Source: Pararhodobacter sp.
GTDB lineage: Bacteria; Pseudomonadota; Alphaproteobacteria; Rhodobacterales; Rhodobacteraceae
Length of the DNA: 64,000 nt
Direction of reading: 5' to 3'
Assembly: GCF_034676545.1 (NCBI RefSeq)
Contig: NZ_JAUCBZ010000015.1
Span: forward strand, 1,519,001 to 1,583,000
Shown: positions 17,698 to 26,728 of the stretch, piece after piece
Position numbering within the stretch: the first letter of the stretch is position 1
Layout: every line of letters starts with the position of its first letter
Notes under the pieces: model-generated
What the model saw: the letters and a program-made list of their open reading frames with translations, nothing else
Told to the model about the DNA's origin: nothing
Databases searched by the model: none
Program-made: the position numbers and the translations under genes

Positions 17698-18503
17698 TCG
17701 CCGAGTCTGACCCTGATCCGAAACCGGAATCGGCGCTGCGACGCGAGATTCGGTTGCTCTATGAGGGCCGGAGCAAACGCGCGAAACGGTTTCGCTATGC
17801 GTTGATCGCGTTCGATGCACTCAGCATCGGATTTTTCGTGATCGCCGCAGCCTTGCCGGAAACAAGCCGGTTGACGATTGTCAGTTCGGTGCTGGGGATC
17901 CTGATCCTGTGCGATTTTCTGGCACGGCTCTGGATCGCGACAAATCGCATGGCGATGCTGCGCCGGGTGCACACCCTGGCCGACATCGTCGTGCTTGTGG
18001 CGCTGCTGATTGGCCCGCTGGTCACACAAGATATCGCATTCTTAAGAATTCTCAGGGGCTTACGCCTTCTCCATTCGTATCACCTGATCCGCGATCTGCG
18101 CCGGGACAGCAAATTCTTCCGCAAATACGAAGACATGGTTTTGGCAGCCGTCAACCTGTTTGTGTTCATTTTCGTGACCACGTCGCTGGCCTTTGCGCTG
18201 TTCTTTGATCCGCATACCGGCCCGGCGGCCTATGTCGATGCGCTTTATTTCACCGTCGCGACCCTGACCACCACGGGTTATGGCGACATCACTTTGGTCA
18301 GTCCGGGGGGCAAGATATTCTCGGTGCTGGTGATGGTGATCGGCGTCGCCCTGTTCGTGCAACTGGCGCGGGCGATGTTTCAGCCCAGCAAGGTGAAATA
18401 TGACTGCCCGGAATGCGGGTTGAGCCGCCATGACCCCGATGCCGTGCATTGCAAGCATTGCGGCGGGCCGGTGAAGATTCCGACGGATGGGTTTGGCGAC
18501 TGA
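17694..18503 (+). CDS. Voltage-sensor-type potassium channel with C-terminal zinc ribbon
   Basis: 269 aa. GTG start at 17694 overlaps the transaminase stop (GTGA). Six helices are plausible: S1-S3 up to residue 105, an S4-like helix FLRILRGLRLLHSYHLIRD with repeated Arg, then S5, pore loop with selectivity filter TTTGYGDIT and S6. After S6 comes a cytoplasmic CPECGLSRHDPDAVHCKHCG segment, a four-cysteine zinc ribbon of the CxxC...CxxC type. K+ selectivity is inferred from GYGD. The zinc ribbon could be regulatory or aid assembly. Confidence 0.88.
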   Translation: MIAESDPDPKPESALRREIRLLYEGRSKRAKRFRYALIAFDALSIGFFVIAAALPETSRLTIVSSVLGILILCDFLARLWIATNRMAMLRRVHTLADIVVLVALLIGPLVTQDIAFLRILRGLRLLHSYHLIRDLRRDSKFFRKYEDMVLAAVNLFVFIFVTTSLAFALFFDPHTGPAAYVDALYFTVATLTTTGYGDITLVSPGGKIFSVLVMVIGVALFVQLARAMFQPSKVKYDCPECGLSRHDPDAVHCKHCGGPVKIPTDGFGD

Positions 18504-18570
18504 ACGGCCGCGTGTTTGCTAGACAGGCTGGCGACCTTGCGCCATTATGCCGACCGAATTGGAGAGAATA

Positions 18571-19026
18571 ATGCGCAAATTTCTAGTGGTTCTGGATGAC
18601 AGCCGCGAATGTCTCAATGCGATTCGCTTTGCCGCGCTGCGGGCGTCGGCGACGGGAGGGGGCGTTCAAATCCTGTCGATCATCCCGCCCGAGGAGTTTC
18701 AGCACTGGATGGGCGTCGCGGATCTGATGCGCGAAGAGGCGCGCGAGCGGATCGAGGCGCATTTCGAGGTGTTTGCCAAATGGATGCGCGACAAGCACGC
18801 GATCGAGCCCGAGCTGGTGATCCGTGAGGGGCAGCCGGTCGATGAAATCCTTGGCCAGATCGAGGATGATCCGGATATCGGCATTCTGGTGTTGGGCGCG
18901 GGGGATGATCGGACCGGGCCGGGGCCGTTGGTCAGTCAGTTGACGAAATCCTCAGGCGCGCTGTCGGTGCCGATTACCATCGTGCCCGGTGCCTTGTCGA
19001 AAGAACGCATGGAGTCGATTGCCTGA
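18571..19026 (+). CDS. UspA-type universal stress protein
   Basis: 151 aa single Usp domain. MRKFLVVLDDSRECLNAIRFA is the beta-1/ATP-binding start, and ILVLGAGDDRTGPGPLVSQL followed by VPITIVPG resembles the nucleotide-binding G-2x-G-9x-G(S/T) region, though modified, so ATP binding is uncertain. ATG 18571 follows GGAGAG. Last gene of the run with the channel gene, separated by 67 bases. Confidence 0.85.
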   Translation: MRKFLVVLDDSRECLNAIRFAALRASATGGGVQILSIIPPEEFQHWMGVADLMREEARERIEAHFEVFAKWMRDKHAIEPELVIREGQPVDEILGQIEDDPDIGILVLGAGDDRTGPGPLVSQLTKSSGALSVPITIVPGALSKERMESIA

Positions 19027-19051
19027 CGGGCAATCCACTCTGATCCAGCGG

Positions 19052-20335
19052 TCATTCGCTGGCGCGGTGGCTTTCAAACCGCAGGCCAACGGCGGTGCCC
19101 TGCTGGAACCCGGCCCATGCGGTGTGATCGGCGGTTTGTTGGCCGTTCTCAACGGCCCATTGCCCCTCATTGGCGTTTTCGATCACGTCAAGAAAGCGCG
19201 CGCGATCCGTCATGCCACGCAGTCGCAGATCGAGGAAGGCCAGGACAAAATGCTGCGCGATCTCGTTCATGCGCAGGGTGTCCCAGACCGGATCGGCGTA
19301 ATGGGCAAAGGGCGCCCAGCCCAGGGTTTCAGATATGGCGTAACTCTCTGCCGGGGCCGGAATCGGGGCGGCGGCGTTGTGGCCCGCGTTCTCATAGGTC
19401 AACAGATGGCGGTCGGTGTTCACCGCGCCGTCAAAGATCGTGCGGATCGCATCGTAACCAGAGATCGTATCCATGCTGCCGGCGATCAACAGGGTGGGCA
19501 CGCGCAGCCCCGCCAGTCCGGCCGCATCCCACAAACCACTGTTCATACCCCAGGGGCCAATCGCGACAGTGGCGCGGACGCGGGGATCGGGCAAGGCTTC
19601 GTGGGTGTCGGAGCCAGCAACATGGGCGGCCAGCAGGCCTTGTGGCGGCGCAAAGGGAGAATCGACCATGCTTGCGACCAAGCCAGCACCTGAGAAAACC
19701 AACGCGCCATAGCCACCCATCGAATAGCCGATCACGCCGACGGCCTCGGTACTGACCAGATCGGCAAGGCTGGCATCCGCTTCCATCGCGTTGAGTGCGA
19801 AGGCCTGATCCAGCGGGCGGTTGTACAAGGTCGAACCGAATGCCGCCTGATCCGCATAGGTACTGTCGGTGTGGTCCAGTGCCAGAACGGCATAGCCATG
19901 CGTGGCCAGATGTTCGGCGAGATGCGCCATCAACACGCGGTTGCCGGGATAGCCATGGCTGATCACGACCAAGGGAAACGGGCCCGAGTCCGACGGGGTA
20001 GCGTTGCGCGCGGCCTGTCCGTGCAGGGCGGTTGGTGTCACACCATCGCGCAACACCGTCTCATAGGTGCCACCGGGCGTGGTATCTGCCGCCGCCGGAT
20101 ACCAGAATTCGGCCAACATGGTCCGTGGGCCCCTGACAAGCGCGTCGGTCGAGGCCAGAACATCCGGGCGATCCGGGTCGGTCAGGGTCAGGGTGCGCAC
20201 ACCGATGACATGCGCACCATTGGCCGCAAGCTCTGGGGCATCTGGACGCGAGGCATCCACGCGGTTCTCGGCCATAAGGGGTCCTGTTGTCAGCGTCAAA
20301 GCCAAAGCCCATGCCATCATGGATCGAGTGTGCAT
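19052..20335 (-). CDS. Secreted alpha/beta hydrolase (PAF-acetylhydrolase / dienelactone-hydrolase type)
   Basis: 427 aa with a signal peptide (residues 1-22, ending LMAENR). LVVISHGYPGNR forms the oxyanion region, GYSMGGYGALVF contains the nucleophile Ser in GxSxG, LIAGSMDTISGYD the acidic residue, and NAGHNAA the histidine. Substrate unknown. Divergent from pyrF. Confidence 0.85.
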   Translation of the reverse strand: MHTRSMMAWALALTLTTGPLMAENRVDASRPDAPELAANGAHVIGVRTLTLTDPDRPDVLASTDALVRGPRTMLAEFWYPAAADTTPGGTYETVLRDGVTPTALHGQAARNATPSDSGPFPLVVISHGYPGNRVLMAHLAEHLATHGYAVLALDHTDSTYADQAAFGSTLYNRPLDQAFALNAMEADASLADLVSTEAVGVIGYSMGGYGALVFSGAGLVASMVDSPFAPPQGLLAAHVAGSDTHEALPDPRVRATVAIGPWGMNSGLWDAAGLAGLRVPTLLIAGSMDTISGYDAIRTIFDGAVNTDRHLLTYENAGHNAAAPIPAPAESYAISETLGWAPFAHYADPVWDTLRMNEIAQHFVLAFLDLRLRGMTDRARFLDVIENANEGQWAVENGQQTADHTAWAGFQQGTAVGLRFESHRASE

Positions 20336-20458
20336 GTTTGGTCCTCCTGATTGTCAGCGGCAAGCGTATTGTGCTTTTACGCCGAAACAACCCTGCCTGA
20401 TGGTTGCCGTGGCGGTGAACGCTGGGTAAACGCTGTTGCGACCCCATCCGAGGACGCC

Positions 20459-21178
20459 ATGACCCAAACATCCCACAACCGACCCGCCGATGATCGCCTG
20501 ATTGTTGCCCTCGATGTGCCGGACGTGTTGCAAGCGCTCGCCATCGCGCAGCAACTCGGCGACAGCGTGAGTTTCTACAAGATCGGCCTGGGCATGTTGA
20601 CCGGTGGCGGCTTGGCACTGGCCAATGAACTCAAGGGCGAATTGGGCAAGCGCATTTTTCTGGACATGAAGTTCTTTGATATCCCGGCCACCGTCGAGGC
20701 GGCGGTGCGCGGTGTGTCGCGGTTCGATCTGGACTTCCTGACGGTGCATGGCGATCCGCATGTGGTGCGCGCCGCGCGTGAGGGGGCGGCGGGCTCTGAC
20801 CTGAAAATTCTGGCGGTGACGATTTTGACCGCGCTGGACCGGGCCGATCTGGATACCGCGATGATTGTGCCGGGCGATATGGCTGATATCGTCGTTGAAC
20901 GTGCAGCACGGGCGTTCGAAGCCGGAGCCGACGGGGTGATCGCCAGCCCGCATGAGGCTGCCCGCATCCGTGCATTGCCGCAAGCCAAGGGCAAGTTGAT
21001 CGTGACGCCGGGCGTGCCGCCGCTTGGCAGCGCGTCGAACGATCAAAAGCGTATCGCGACGCCGGGGGATGCCGTGCGACATGGCGCGGATCACATCGTG
21101 GTCGGGCGACCGATCTGGGCGGCAACGGACCCTTTTGCGGCGGTTCAGGCGGTTTTGGCGGAACTGGCACGGGTATGA
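20459..21178 (+). CDS. pyrF: Orotidine 5'-phosphate decarboxylase
   Basis: 239 aa, last step of UMP synthesis. LIVALDV at the N-terminus, catalytic FLDMKFFDIPATVEAAV (Asp-x-Lys-x-x-Asp core), TVHG and TPGVPP plus VVGRPIWAA phosphate loop. ATG at 20459 follows GAGGAC; the open frame extends upstream without support. Confidence 0.97.
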   Translation: MTQTSHNRPADDRLIVALDVPDVLQALAIAQQLGDSVSFYKIGLGMLTGGGLALANELKGELGKRIFLDMKFFDIPATVEAAVRGVSRFDLDFLTVHGDPHVVRAAREGAAGSDLKILAVTILTALDRADLDTAMIVPGDMADIVVERAARAFEAGADGVIASPHEAARIRALPQAKGKLIVTPGVPPLGSASNDQKRIATPGDAVRHGADHIVVGRPIWAATDPFAAVQAVLAELARV

Positions 21179-21626
21179 GACGCATGACGGACGCGTGCAA
21201 GGCCTCCGACTGAACGAGGGGCAGCGCCGCGTGGCAGAGCGATGCGCCGGAAATGACTATCGGAACTACGGATCGGCAAACACAGTGTGACGATGGGCAG
21301 CGGACGCCAATTTCTTCCGCGACCGCAAGACTGTCGTACGACTGCCTGAGGACAGGGTGTCCATGGGCGGCAGGGAAAACGCCTTGGCGACGCCGTGGTC
21401 GTAATCTTCTCCTAAACCATCGCGGCCGAGATGGTCTGGCGCCGACCATGGGAAACCCGCCGCAGGTTGAGGTGGCGATTCTTGAAGACATCAATGATCC
21501 TTGCAATCGAGGCAGCCGCCATCCAAATCGGATTGCAAAAGCCCGGTCGCTTTTGAACGCCGAGTCGCATAGTCGGGACTCCGAGGCGGTACGAAGTCGC
21601 GATAGGTCCGGTTTGATTGGCGGGGG
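21179..21626. other. Intergenic stretch between pyrF and the GMC oxidoreductase gene
   Basis: No gene I can support. The longest plausible frame is a 52-codon minus-strand ORF (21412-21570) without recognisable motif or clear ribosome site; other frames look random. No terminator with a clear T-run was found. Could be a decayed gene remnant. Confidence 0.4.
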
Positions 21627-23240
21627 TCAGGCTTGGGATTTGCGAATCAGATCGGCGGCACGCTCGGCGATCATGATGGTGGGGGCGTTGGTGTTGCCGC
21701 TGATCAGCGTGGGCATGACGCTGGCATCGACCACGCGCAATCCCTTGAGACCTTGCACACAGAGCGCCGGATCGGTCACGGCGTCGTCATCCTGCCCCAT
21801 GCGACAGGTGCCAACCGGGTGATAGATCGTATCGGCGCGGGCGCGAATATCAGCCTCGAGCGCGCGGTCGCTGCCGTCGGTCGGATAGAGTTTCCGGGCG
21901 CGCCAGGGTTGGAGTTCCGGGCTGTTGAGGATGCTGTCCATCAGCCGCGCGCCCTTCATCAGGATCGGCAGATCGCGCGGGTCCGCAAGGAACGCCGGAT
22001 CAATGCGCGGCGGCTGTGCGGGATGGGCCGAATTCAGGCCCACGCAGCCGCGCGACTGCGGCCGCAAGACGCAGACGTGGCACGAGAACCCGTCGGAAAC
22101 ATGCAGTTTGCGCATATGGTTGTCGACAATGCCAATCACGAAATGCAGTTGCAGATCAGGACGTTCCACCGCCGGGCTGGACTTGAGAAACGCGCCACCC
22201 TCGGCCATCGGCGAGGCAAAAAGCCCCTCTCCGGTCTTGCGCCACTCAAGCCCGGCTTTGAGCAAGCGCAGCAACCCAGAGGGCCCCAGCCCCACCACGT
22301 CGTTGCGTTTCGAGGTCCAACTGACCACATAGTCCAGATGATCCTGCAGGTTTTGACCGACACCGGGGAGTTCATGCACAATCTTGATGCCCTGAGCGCG
22401 CAACTCATCCGCCGGGCCGATCCCTGACAGCATCAGAATCTGCGCGGAACCAAATGTGCCCGCCGAAAGAATCACTTCTCGCCGGGCCTTGATCGTCTGG
22501 CGCACGCCACCCTTGCGAATCGTCAGCCCGGTGGCGCGGCCGTCGTTGATCTCGACGCGCTCGGCCAGACGTTTGGTCAAAACCGTCAGGTTGGGGCGAT
22601 CCATCACAGGATGCAAATAGGCGGCGGCGGCGGAACAGCGTTCACCGTTGTGGGGGCCGTCAAAGAACTGCGTTGTTTGATAGAGGCCCGCACCCTCTTG
22701 CGCATGGCCGTTGAAATCGGGGTTGGGCGGGATCTGATGCGCCTCGCAAGCGTCGAGAAAGGCCTGCGTGATGGCGCGCGGCTGGCGTTGATCGGCGACA
22801 TTGAGCGGCCCGCCCGTCGCGTGCAGCCCCGAGGCCCCGCGCACGTTGTTTTCGGCGCGCAAGAAATAGGGCAGGCAGGAGGCCCAATCCCAACCCTCGG
22901 CCCCCTGATCTGCCCAATGGTCGTAATCAGCACGTTGGCCGCGCACATAAAGCATGGCGTTGATCGCAGAAGAGCCGCCCAGCGCCTTGCCGCGCGGCTG
23001 GTATCCGCGGCGTCCGTTCAGGCCCGGCTGCGGCACGGTGTGAAACGCCCAGTTGTGGATCTTGGGACGGCCCGAGACCATCGCGGCGACCATCGCCGGG
23101 GCGCGGATCAGGACATCGCGCCCCCCGCCACCAGCCTCGACTACGCAGACCGAGACGGTTGGATCCTCTGACAGGCGCGCGGCCAACACGCAGCCCGCAG
23201 AGCCGCCGCCCGCGATGACATAGTCGAATTCCATCCGCAT
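21627..23240 (-). CDS. GMC-family FAD oxidoreductase (choline/alcohol dehydrogenase type)
   Basis: 537 aa. FDYVIAGGGSAGCVLAARLSE binds FAD; the GMC signature is at PRGKALGGSSAINAMLYVRG, second signature SAGTFGSAQILMLSGIGP, and the C-terminal active-site His region HPVGTCRMG plus NTNAPTIMIAERAAD. It oxidises an alcohol, with choline, a polyethylene glycol or a long-chain alkanol as possible substrates. No betaine genes are adjacent, so choline is not supported by context. Confidence 0.9.
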   Translation of the reverse strand: MRMEFDYVIAGGGSAGCVLAARLSEDPTVSVCVVEAGGGGRDVLIRAPAMVAAMVSGRPKIHNWAFHTVPQPGLNGRRGYQPRGKALGGSSAINAMLYVRGQRADYDHWADQGAEGWDWASCLPYFLRAENNVRGASGLHATGGPLNVADQRQPRAITQAFLDACEAHQIPPNPDFNGHAQEGAGLYQTTQFFDGPHNGERCSAAAAYLHPVMDRPNLTVLTKRLAERVEINDGRATGLTIRKGGVRQTIKARREVILSAGTFGSAQILMLSGIGPADELRAQGIKIVHELPGVGQNLQDHLDYVVSWTSKRNDVVGLGPSGLLRLLKAGLEWRKTGEGLFASPMAEGGAFLKSSPAVERPDLQLHFVIGIVDNHMRKLHVSDGFSCHVCVLRPQSRGCVGLNSAHPAQPPRIDPAFLADPRDLPILMKGARLMDSILNSPELQPWRARKLYPTDGSDRALEADIRARADTIYHPVGTCRMGQDDDAVTDPALCVQGLKGLRVVDASVMPTLISGNTNAPTIMIAERAADLIRKSQA

Positions 23241-23324
23241 TCCTCACCAGACCAGGATCAAGGCGCAGACTGCGCGCGACATCGTGGCATGGCAAGGTTT
23301 CGGTCGCGTAAATGTTGCTCTGGT

Positions 23325-24323
23325 TTACGCGAAGCCTGCTGACAGGCGCATTTCACCCCAGACGCGTCCCCCGCAGTTCTTTTGTGGCGCGCCAAGGCGC
23401 TTTTGCGCGTCGGGATGGGCCGGATCCAAGACGCCAGCGCGCGCCAGCAGCGCGACAATCGCGGCTTCCGAGGCGCGCGTGCCGCCATCCAGGATTTTCA
23501 ACGCGATCCCCAGTTTTTGCGCGGGCAAGATGGCGACGAACACGGCCTCGGCCCCGGTTTTGATCATGGCCCTGCCGCCCATCGCGCGCATCAACTCGGT
23601 ACAGGCACGGGTTTCACCCGCCACAAGGTCAGGGTGCCTGGCCATGGCGTTGCGCAATTTGACCATCGCGGTGCTGCGGGTGTCAGAGCCATCCGCGGCC
23701 GCAAATTTCGACATGGCGCGCGCAAGGCCGGTAAGCGAGGTCGCGAAATTCGGGGCCGAGCAACCGTCGATGCCATAGCCGGGGCTGTCCTCGCCGGTGA
23801 CGTCCTCGAACGCCTGGCGCACGCTGCGCTGCACGATGTGGTCGGGTTCAATATAGTCCGGCCCGCCGCCAAGGTGCTTGTTGAGGGTCAGGAAACCGGC
23901 GTGTTTGCCCGAACAGTTGTTGTGCAACTGGCACGCCGAATCACCAGAGCAAATCAAGCGGTTGCGTTCGGGAATGTCATAGGGCTCATGCGCGCCGCAG
24001 CGAAGGTCGGACTCGGACAGGTCCAGATCGGCAAGCCAGGACGACACCGCGTTGGTGTGAAGGGATGCCCCTTGATGCGAGGCACAGGCCAGTGCCAGGT
24101 GCCGATCCGACAGCCCGTTCCCTGCCCCTGATTCGAGCAATGGCAGGGCTTGGACCATCTTGCAGCTCGAGCGCGGATAGATCATCGCCTCAGGGTTTCC
24201 CCATGCGTCAACGATTTGCCCGGCGGCGTCGCAGATCACCGCGTGACCGTGATGAAGGCTTTCCAGACGGCCTCCGCGCCACAATTCCACCATCGGCACT
24301 GCACCGATTCCAACGTCTGCCAT
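23325..24323 (-). CDS. L-asparaginase II family (ReAV-type, serine-lysine zinc asparaginase)
   Basis: 332 aa from ATG 24323 (an ATG four codons earlier and a TTG are alternatives). The residues described for Rhizobium etli ReAV are visible: SxxK as Ser52 and Lys55 in RSSCKM, Ser82 in ASHQG, metal-type ligands Cys137 and Lys140 in NNCSGKHAG, and Cys188 in DGCSAPNFA. This family is unrelated to E. coli AnsA/AnsB. It likely cleaves asparagine in the cytoplasm; no signal peptide is seen. 85 bases from the GMC gene on the same strand. Confidence 0.85.
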   Translation of the reverse strand: MADVGIGAVPMVELWRGGRLESLHHGHAVICDAAGQIVDAWGNPEAMIYPRSSCKMVQALPLLESGAGNGLSDRHLALACASHQGASLHTNAVSSWLADLDLSESDLRCGAHEPYDIPERNRLICSGDSACQLHNNCSGKHAGFLTLNKHLGGGPDYIEPDHIVQRSVRQAFEDVTGEDSPGYGIDGCSAPNFATSLTGLARAMSKFAAADGSDTRSTAMVKLRNAMARHPDLVAGETRACTELMRAMGGRAMIKTGAEAVFVAILPAQKLGIALKILDGGTRASEAAIVALLARAGVLDPAHPDAQKRLGAPQKNCGGRVWGEMRLSAGFA

Positions 24324-24492
24324 GCTCTGCCCCATCACAGTTGCGCAATTTTCCGCCAACAGGGGTTTCTAAGCCCCCGAAAAACGCGGTATGAGGCAAT
24401 CTATCGGGCAAACCCCTGTTGCGCCAGATCAAAGCCTTGCTACACAAGGTCGGTGCGGGGGTGCGTGTAATTGGCTGGAGGCTTTGAGGCAG

Positions 24493-25035
24493 ATGGCAGC
24501 ATCGTTCAAATTCGGCGCCGCAGGGTTGGCCTTGGCGCTTGTCGCAAGTGGACTGACCGGCGGAGTTGCCGTCGCACAGGAATCGACCAACCGGGTCGCA
24601 GTTGAAACCGCGTGGAGCGTGTTCGTCGATGGCAACCCACGGGAATGCTGGGCCGTTTCGGCACCCAGCGAAACCGTGAACACACGCGATGGTCGTGCGG
24701 TCTCGGTGCGTCGCGGCGACATCTTGATGTTCGCAACCTATCGCCAGGGGCAGGGTGCGGCAGCAGAAATTTCGTTCACGGGCGGCTATCCGTTCGCGGA
24801 AGGATCGACCATCGAGATGACGATCGGCACAGACACCTATCAATTGTTCACCGATGGTGAGTGGGGTTGGGCCGCGTCGCCAGCCGAGGATGCGCGGATC
24901 TTGGCGGCAATGCGCCGGGGGCAAAACGCGGTTCTCGTCGCGCGGTCGTCGCGCGGAACGCAGACGCAAGATACCTTCTCCCTGTTCGGATTGACCGCCG
25001 CCACCGAAGAGGCGCAGCGGCGCTGCGCGCAGTAA
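24493..25035 (+). CDS. Invasion-associated locus B (IalB) family protein
   Basis: 180 aa, periplasmic. Signal peptide 1-29 (MAASFKFGAAGLALALV... ending AVAQE). WSVFVDGNPRECWAVSAP is the conserved IalB-domain start with its Cys, then VRRGDILMFATYR, and the C-terminal Cys in RRCAQ could pair. Named after Bartonella IalB, but widespread in free-living Rhodobacterales where the role is unknown. Start follows TTGAGGCAG. A terminator follows. Confidence 0.85.
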   Translation: MAASFKFGAAGLALALVASGLTGGVAVAQESTNRVAVETAWSVFVDGNPRECWAVSAPSETVNTRDGRAVSVRRGDILMFATYRQGQGAAAEISFTGGYPFAEGSTIEMTIGTDTYQLFTDGEWGWAASPAEDARILAAMRRGQNAVLVARSSRGTQTQDTFSLFGLTAATEEAQRRCAQ

Positions 25036-25068
25036 GCCGCCGAGCAGACGGACGAACCCAGGCATTCA

Positions 25069-25101
25069 AGCCGCCGGACTGTTCAGCCCGGTGGCTTTTT
25101 C
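25069..25101 (+). terminator. Terminator after the IalB gene
   Basis: Stem AGCCGCCGG / CCGGTGGCT (one G-T pair) with a 10-base loop, immediately followed by TTTTT, 33 bases after the stop and upstream of rlmN. Confidence 0.8.
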
Positions 25102-25152
25102 CTATATACCCATCAAATCTTGTCGACCCCTTAACGATTTCTGGTGAACCCC

Positions 25153-26334
25153 ATGACCGCAACGGCCCCCATTACTCAGGACGTGATGACGATCCCGCGC
25201 AAGGCGCCCGAGGGGCTAATGCCCAACCTGATCGGCATGACGCGGGAACAGTTGCGCGCGGCGCTGGTCGCGCAGGGCACCCCTGAAAAACAGGCGAAGA
25301 TGCGCGAAGGCCAGCTTTGGCAGTGGCTGTATCACTGGGGTGTGCGCGATTTTGCGGCCATGACCAATCTTGCCAAAGAGTACCGCGCCATGCTGGCTGA
25401 GAAATTCGTGATCCGCTTGCCGGAGATCGTGACCAAGCAGGTCTCGGCGGATGGCACGCGTAAATACCTGCTGCGTATCGACGGCGGGCACGAAGTCGAG
25501 GCGGTCTATATCCCCGAGGAGGGGCGTGGAACTTTGTGCATCAGCAGTCAGGTCGGCTGCACGCTGACCTGCTCCTTTTGTCACACCGGCACACAAAAGC
25601 TGGTGCGCAATCTGACCGTGGCCGAGATCGTCGGTCAGGTGATGATCGCGCGTGATGACTTGCAGGAATGGAACATTCCAGGCGAAACCAAGCGCGAAGA
25701 TCGCTTGATTTCAAACGTTGTCTTGATGGGCATGGGCGAGCCCTTGTACAATTTCGACAATGTGCGCGATGCGATGCAAATCGTCATGGACAACGAGGGG
25801 ATCTCGTTGTCGCGGCGTCGGATTACCTTGTCGACCAGCGGGGTCGTGCCGGAAATCGCCCGCACGGCTGATGAAATCGGCTGTCTCCTGGCGATCAGTT
25901 TCCACGCGACCACCGACGCGGTGCGCGATCAGTTGGTTCCGATCAACAAGAAATGGAATATCGAGGCGCTGCTGGCCGTGCTGCGCGACTACCCGCGCCT
26001 GTCGAATTCCGAGCGGATCACGTTTGAATACGTGATGCTCAAAGGCGTGAATGACAGCGACGATGACGCGCGCCGTTTGGTGAAGCTGATCAAGGGCATT
26101 CCGGCCAAGATCAACCTGATCCCGTTCAACGAATGGCCCGGCGCGCCGTATCAGCGTTCCGACTGGGCGCGGATCGAGGCGTTCTCGGACATCATTTTCA
26201 AGGCCGGCTACGCCAGCCCGATTCGCACACCGCGTGGCGAGGACATCATGGCCGCCTGTGGCCAGCTGAAATCCGCGACGGAACGTGGCCGGAAATCGGC
26301 CAAGGCCATTGCCGCCGAAACCGAAAGGGGCTGA
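25153..26334 (+). CDS. rlmN: 23S rRNA (A2503)-C2 / tRNA (A37)-C2 methyltransferase
   Basis: 393 aa radical-SAM enzyme. The cluster motif CTLTCSFCHTG (CxxxCxxC) is at about residue 140, VVLMGMGEPLYN follows, and the second reactive Cys lies in EDIMAACGQL. N-terminal helical region GQLWQWLYHWGVRDFAAMTNL is typical. ATG 25153 chosen over in-frame GTG 25144. Followed by a small GlsB-like gene after 3 bases. Confidence 0.97.
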   Translation: MTATAPITQDVMTIPRKAPEGLMPNLIGMTREQLRAALVAQGTPEKQAKMREGQLWQWLYHWGVRDFAAMTNLAKEYRAMLAEKFVIRLPEIVTKQVSADGTRKYLLRIDGGHEVEAVYIPEEGRGTLCISSQVGCTLTCSFCHTGTQKLVRNLTVAEIVGQVMIARDDLQEWNIPGETKREDRLISNVVLMGMGEPLYNFDNVRDAMQIVMDNEGISLSRRRITLSTSGVVPEIARTADEIGCLLAISFHATTDAVRDQLVPINKKWNIEALLAVLRDYPRLSNSERITFEYVMLKGVNDSDDDARRLVKLIKGIPAKINLIPFNEWPGAPYQRSDWARIEAFSDIIFKAGYASPIRTPRGEDIMAACGQLKSATERGRKSAKAIAAETERG

Positions 26335-26337
26335 GAC

Positions 26338-26577
26338 ATGTTGCCCGGACTCCTCCTGCTGGTGGTGATCGGCGCCGCGGCCGGATTGCTGGCAACGCGG
26401 TTGATGAAGGTGAACGTGGATCTGCCTTCGGCGATGGGGATCGGCGTGCTGGGCGCGCTGTTCGGCGGCCTGGTGCTGCGCCTGATCCTGACGGCGGGCG
26501 GCTGGATGGTGACCTTCGTGCTGGCGGTGATGGGCGCGATGGCCCTGATCTGGCTCTGGCAACGATTCAAGCCCTGA
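26338..26577 (+). CDS. Small membrane protein, GlsB/YeaQ/YmgE-like
   Basis: 79 aa, almost entirely hydrophobic with three predicted helices and glycine-rich turns (VIGAAAGLL, GIGVLGALFGGLVLR). Size, Gly pattern and the charged KVNVDLP loop resemble the transglycosylase-associated GlsB/YeaQ/YmgE proteins, but divergence is large, so this is tentative. Starts 3 bases after rlmN, probably translationally linked. Confidence 0.55.
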   Translation: MLPGLLLLVVIGAAAGLLATRLMKVNVDLPSAMGIGVLGALFGGLVLRLILTAGGWMVTFVLAVMGAMALIWLWQRFKP

Positions 26578-26606
26578 CCCGACGACCCGCTGCGCGCCCT
26601 ATCCTT

Positions 26607-26626
26607 CATCTTGCCCGAAATACTCA
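26607..26626 (+). repeat. Rhodobacterales-type 3'-flank element, copy A
   Basis: CATCTTGCCCGAAATACTCA, 30 bases after the small membrane gene and between convergent genes. It matches the reverse complement of 62182-62201 at 18 of 20 positions. Neither copy lies in a gene. Confidence 0.6.
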
Positions 26627-26687
26627 CCTTCGGGGAGGTCCGGAGGGCGTGCTTGCACCCCTCCGGGCGGGTGCGGGTGGCAACCCG

Positions 26688-26722
26688 CCGACGCGAGACC
26701 CCTCAATGGGGTCGAGCGTCGG
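26688..26722. terminator. Long stem-loop with tandem G-A mismatches
   Basis: Outer stem CCGACGC/GCGTCGG and inner stem GACCCC/GGGGTC are separated by GA on both sides and closed by a TCAAT loop; a TTTCCC tract follows. Between convergent genes, it probably terminates the rlmN-side transcript and perhaps the crotonase transcript as well. Confidence 0.55.
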
Positions 26723-26728
26723 TTTCCC

